The notes beneath the pieces are model-generated. The model worked only from the letters and a program-made list of their open reading frames with translations, was not told where the DNA came from and made no database searches. Below are positions 61,535 through 64,000 of a stretch of DNA of 64,000 nucleotides, one piece after another; positions within the stretch are counted from its first letter, which is position 1; every line of letters starts with the position of its first letter. Location of the stretch: NCBI GenBank assembly GCA_007258455.2, contig VDFB02373365.1, forward strand, positions 225,274,194 to 225,338,193, given 5' to 3'. Made by a program: the position numbers and the translations under genes. This DNA comes from Sequoia sempervirens. Lineage: Eukaryota > Streptophyta > Pinopsida > Cupressales > Cupressaceae.

Positions 61535-62761
61535 TGTTGGCAGCACAAGGGAAAACAACTAAGAGGGGGGGTAAATTAGTTTTCACATAAACCATACTTA
61601 ATTAAACTTATTCTTAGATCTGTTAAATAAAAATGAAAGCATAAAACATCACCACATCAGAAACACACATAACACCAATATTTTTTTATGTGGAAACCCT
61701 ATTAGGGGAAATACCACGGTGGAGGTTAGTTCACAAGATTATACCTTGTTAAAAGTATTGTAAACTTGTGGGGAATGCACATGCATCTAGGCACACTGCC
61801 TAGAGCTCACTGCTCAAATAAATAAAGGCTTACTTCCCAAGGAAGACTCAGTTTTTACAGTAACATTCAAATTAAATCCAGAATATTGAACTAAGAAAAT
61901 AGCATCTGTTAATGCCTGATTACAATTTTAGTTAAGCACAGAAAATATGCTCACTCTTCTTCACACTTTACTTCTACCTTTGAAATATTAGAGCATTATT
62001 CACACATAGCACTCACAAACTTTGCTTCACCATTCCTTCAAATGATAAAACAATCGCTCATATATATCTGCAACCAAGAATAGCATCATCTACATGTCAG
62101 CTTCAATAAAATATAAAATGTGTACAAACTGTCGGCCAAAAACATAACTAATTTACAATGCAAATCAACCAATTTCAGCCACAACATAGTGAGAACCCAA
62201 AACAATGTCCTAAAAAATGAAGCATGTTCAATAATTATTCCTCAAAGATCCACAACATGCTACAATCACCCTGTCAACCATGAACATGAAAAACATGAAC
62301 ATACAAGAGAAAATCACCAATCGCAAGCTCACAGATCAATATAGACATACAACACAGATAGATCATGATCTAGAAACATCCACAAGCATCATGAATCACT
62401 ATAGAAGGATCTAAAACAACTGAGATTACTAGAATCACATCATCTTCTTTCAAGAACACCAACTAGAACAATTGAACAACTGTCAGAACACCGATACTCA
62501 TAACTTGATCAAATCTTCATGTGAACCTCTGAAACTTAACATGGATAAACTAGATATACTCGAAAAAAAACCATTTGATCCACAACCACTTATCAAAAAT
62601 ATACTGACCTAGCCAACATATTGAACTTCACTGCATCACCAACAACTTGACACTTATTCTATTACAATTTTCTCAATATCCTCGACATATATACAACCTC
62701 TAAGACATTAATGCTAATAGTATTGACATCAATGACAACCACACATTAGCAATATCCAATA
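61535..62761 (-). repeat. 5' LTR of O, intact
   Basis: It runs from TGTTGGCAGCACAAGG to AATATCCAATA (CA end changed to TA). It contains empty sites for M1 (TTCACACTTTACTTC near 61961) and C1 (ATTCA at 61998), which fix the boundaries of those insertions. It is similar in order and sequence to the LTRs of C1 in reverse complement, including TTTATGTGGAAACC and CATGATCTAGAAACATCCAC. Confidence 0.82.
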
Positions 62762-64000
62762 GGGTCAAGAGAAATATTAAAAATAGTTTCAATCACCAAA
62801 ACCCTTCAAAAAAAATCCCTAATCGAAACTAGGGCATGGTGGAATGGAAATGCCATTGAAAATGAAGAAAATGATAGTAACCCCACAAAAATGAAAGAAA
62901 ATGAAAGGGGAAAGCAAAAACAAAAAGAAAAAATGGAAGAAGAAACCAAACAAAATACAAAAAAAAGCAAACCAAAACAAATATGGTGCAAGCAAAGATC
63001 AACGAGACAAGTTCCGCAAACGCACGAAGAACAAAACGAACAACCAAATGAGAAAAACACAAAACACAATAGGATAAATCCCATCTACCTCAAAATGCAA
63101 CAAGAAAGGGTAGAGAGTCGAAATGGATCCACTCATGAACACTCGCCCGCAACCAAATCATGCTCCTCTTCAAGTGAATTTGGCTTTGGCTCATTAAAAT
63201 GCTTTGGATATTTGTAATGAGCCAAATAACCTTGATTAAATTTTTAAAACCCATTTCGCATGTGTGAGGAGGCTGCAATTAATGTTGTTGGTTGGGTGCA
63301 GGCAGAGAAAAGGTGAGTACACAACCACTATGTACATCAAAGGTAAAACATGAGTGGAATCATAATCAGAATAAAACTAGAAACTTTGTTAAAGTTCCAC
63401 ATTTCATTATGGGTCTGGCTCCCATCTCGCAGAAAGGAAAATACAACAAAGAAATAGGAGTGGGATTGGAACCAAATCCAGATCTGGAACTTGGAAAAGT
63501 TCCAAGTTTGGATTTGACTCTGGTTTTGATCCTGATAAAGAGAAAGAGCAACAAAGGAATAAAAAAGAACAAAGGAAAGTGAGACTGGGGTGAAGCCCAT
63601 CCCAAAATAGGACACAAGAGGAAAAAAAAGAACAAGGAAGACCAAATAGGAGCAAGATCAAAACAAAACCCAGACTTGAAACTTTTTTAAAGATTTGGGT
63701 TCAATTTCTATTCTAGTTCCGCTTCCACCAAAAGGAAAAGAAACACAAAGAGGAAGAAAACAAAATAAAACCCAAGGGAGAAAACAACCCAAGATTCCAA
63801 GACAAACAAAATAAGAAAGAAGCCAACAAGGCAAGAAATAGAGCTAGGACCTAAATGGAAATTAAACCCAGAACTTTGCAAAAGTTCTAAGTCTAGATTT
63901 GGCCGACATCCCAAACCTAGAGAAACAAAATAAACAAATACTTAGGAGGAAAAATAACAACTCCTAAGACCCAAATGAGAACACCAAGGACAAACAAACA
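62762..64000. other. Purine-rich flank with degenerate repeat, no gene recognised
   Basis: It is strongly A/G-rich on the plus strand. Long minus-strand frames here encode F/L/S-rich hydrophobic runs that follow from the base composition and overlap each other in three frames, so they are not taken as genes. A phrase like CCAGA-CTTGGAACTTTT-AAAGTTC recurs near 63380, 63478, 63670 and 63870. It lies beyond the right end of O and may be the other side of the sequence O inserted into. Confidence 0.4.

Larger units (their letters stand above)
27905..62761 (-). mobile_element. Outer copia element O, minus strand, split by nested insertions
   Basis: Reading on the minus strand: 5' LTR (61535-62761), primer site TGGTATCAGAGC, gag, protease, integrase, RT, RNase H, polypurine tract AAAGGGGGAGAT, then a 3' LTR broken into three pieces. 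Removing M1, C1 and C3 with their duplications leaves about 6.9 kb, normal for copia. The left limit is approximate. No clear 5-bp duplication was found at the outer ends. The element is of the same family as C1, with clearly similar LTRs and proteins. Stops in every domain make it inactive. Confidence 0.8.

Noticed and set aside
62806..63914. Several overlapping minus-strand frames with hydrophobic membrane-like translations
   Set aside because: They overlap in up to three frames and consist of F, L, S and V from pyrimidine-rich DNA. No start context, motif or domain supports a membrane protein.

Overview
The window looks like intergenic DNA from a large, repeat-rich plant genome. I see no intact host gene, tRNA, rRNA or CRISPR array. 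Nearly everything is LTR retrotransposon in various states of decay: Ty3/gypsy of the plant Tat type (two RNase H domains) and Ty1/copia with tRNA-iMet-type primer sites. A gymnosperm-like genome is my impression only; the sequence supports 'vascular plant' but not a species.

Left third (about 0.8-20.0 kb): a large gypsy element. Two direct copies of a 6.1-6.5 kb repeat (R1, R2), both starting sharply with TGTTAGAGCT, flank a 6.6 kb gag-protease-aRNaseH-RT-RNaseH-integrase region. Each R copy carries a decayed reading frame of roughly 900 residues (called ORF1 here) with a basic N-terminus. R1 and R2 are either giant LTRs that contain a gene, or a shorter LTR plus ORF1-bearing leader in a tandem arrangement whose second unit is truncated. 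Next come a PPR-like gene fragment, a probable solo LTR, and on the minus strand (23.9-27.8 kb) a second, divergent member of the ORF1 family with a long charged coiled-coil tail.

Right two thirds (about 27.9-62.8 kb): a nested stack. The outer element O is a minus-strand copia. Its left LTR is split by the small transposon M1 and by a same-family, plus-strand copia C1. The gag of C1 is split by a 13.7 kb minus-strand array L made of three ~4.4 kb LTRs separated by two ~225 bp internal domains that carry only a primer-binding site and a polypurine tract. The right LTR of C1 contains M2. The interior of O is also split by another minus-strand copia, C3, which contains M3. M1, M2 and M3 form one non-autonomous family of about 0.8 kb with inverted ends GGGTATGTG... 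and 4-bp target duplications (CTTT, CCCA, ATAT). Paralogous empty sites inside the window confirm two of the three insertions.

The last 1.2 kb is purine-rich DNA with a weak degenerate repeat. All coding regions are broken by stops, frameshifts or insertions, so nothing is expected to act autonomously. The most interesting items are the M family, the L array, the R repeats with ORF1, and the uncharacterised ORF1 protein family.
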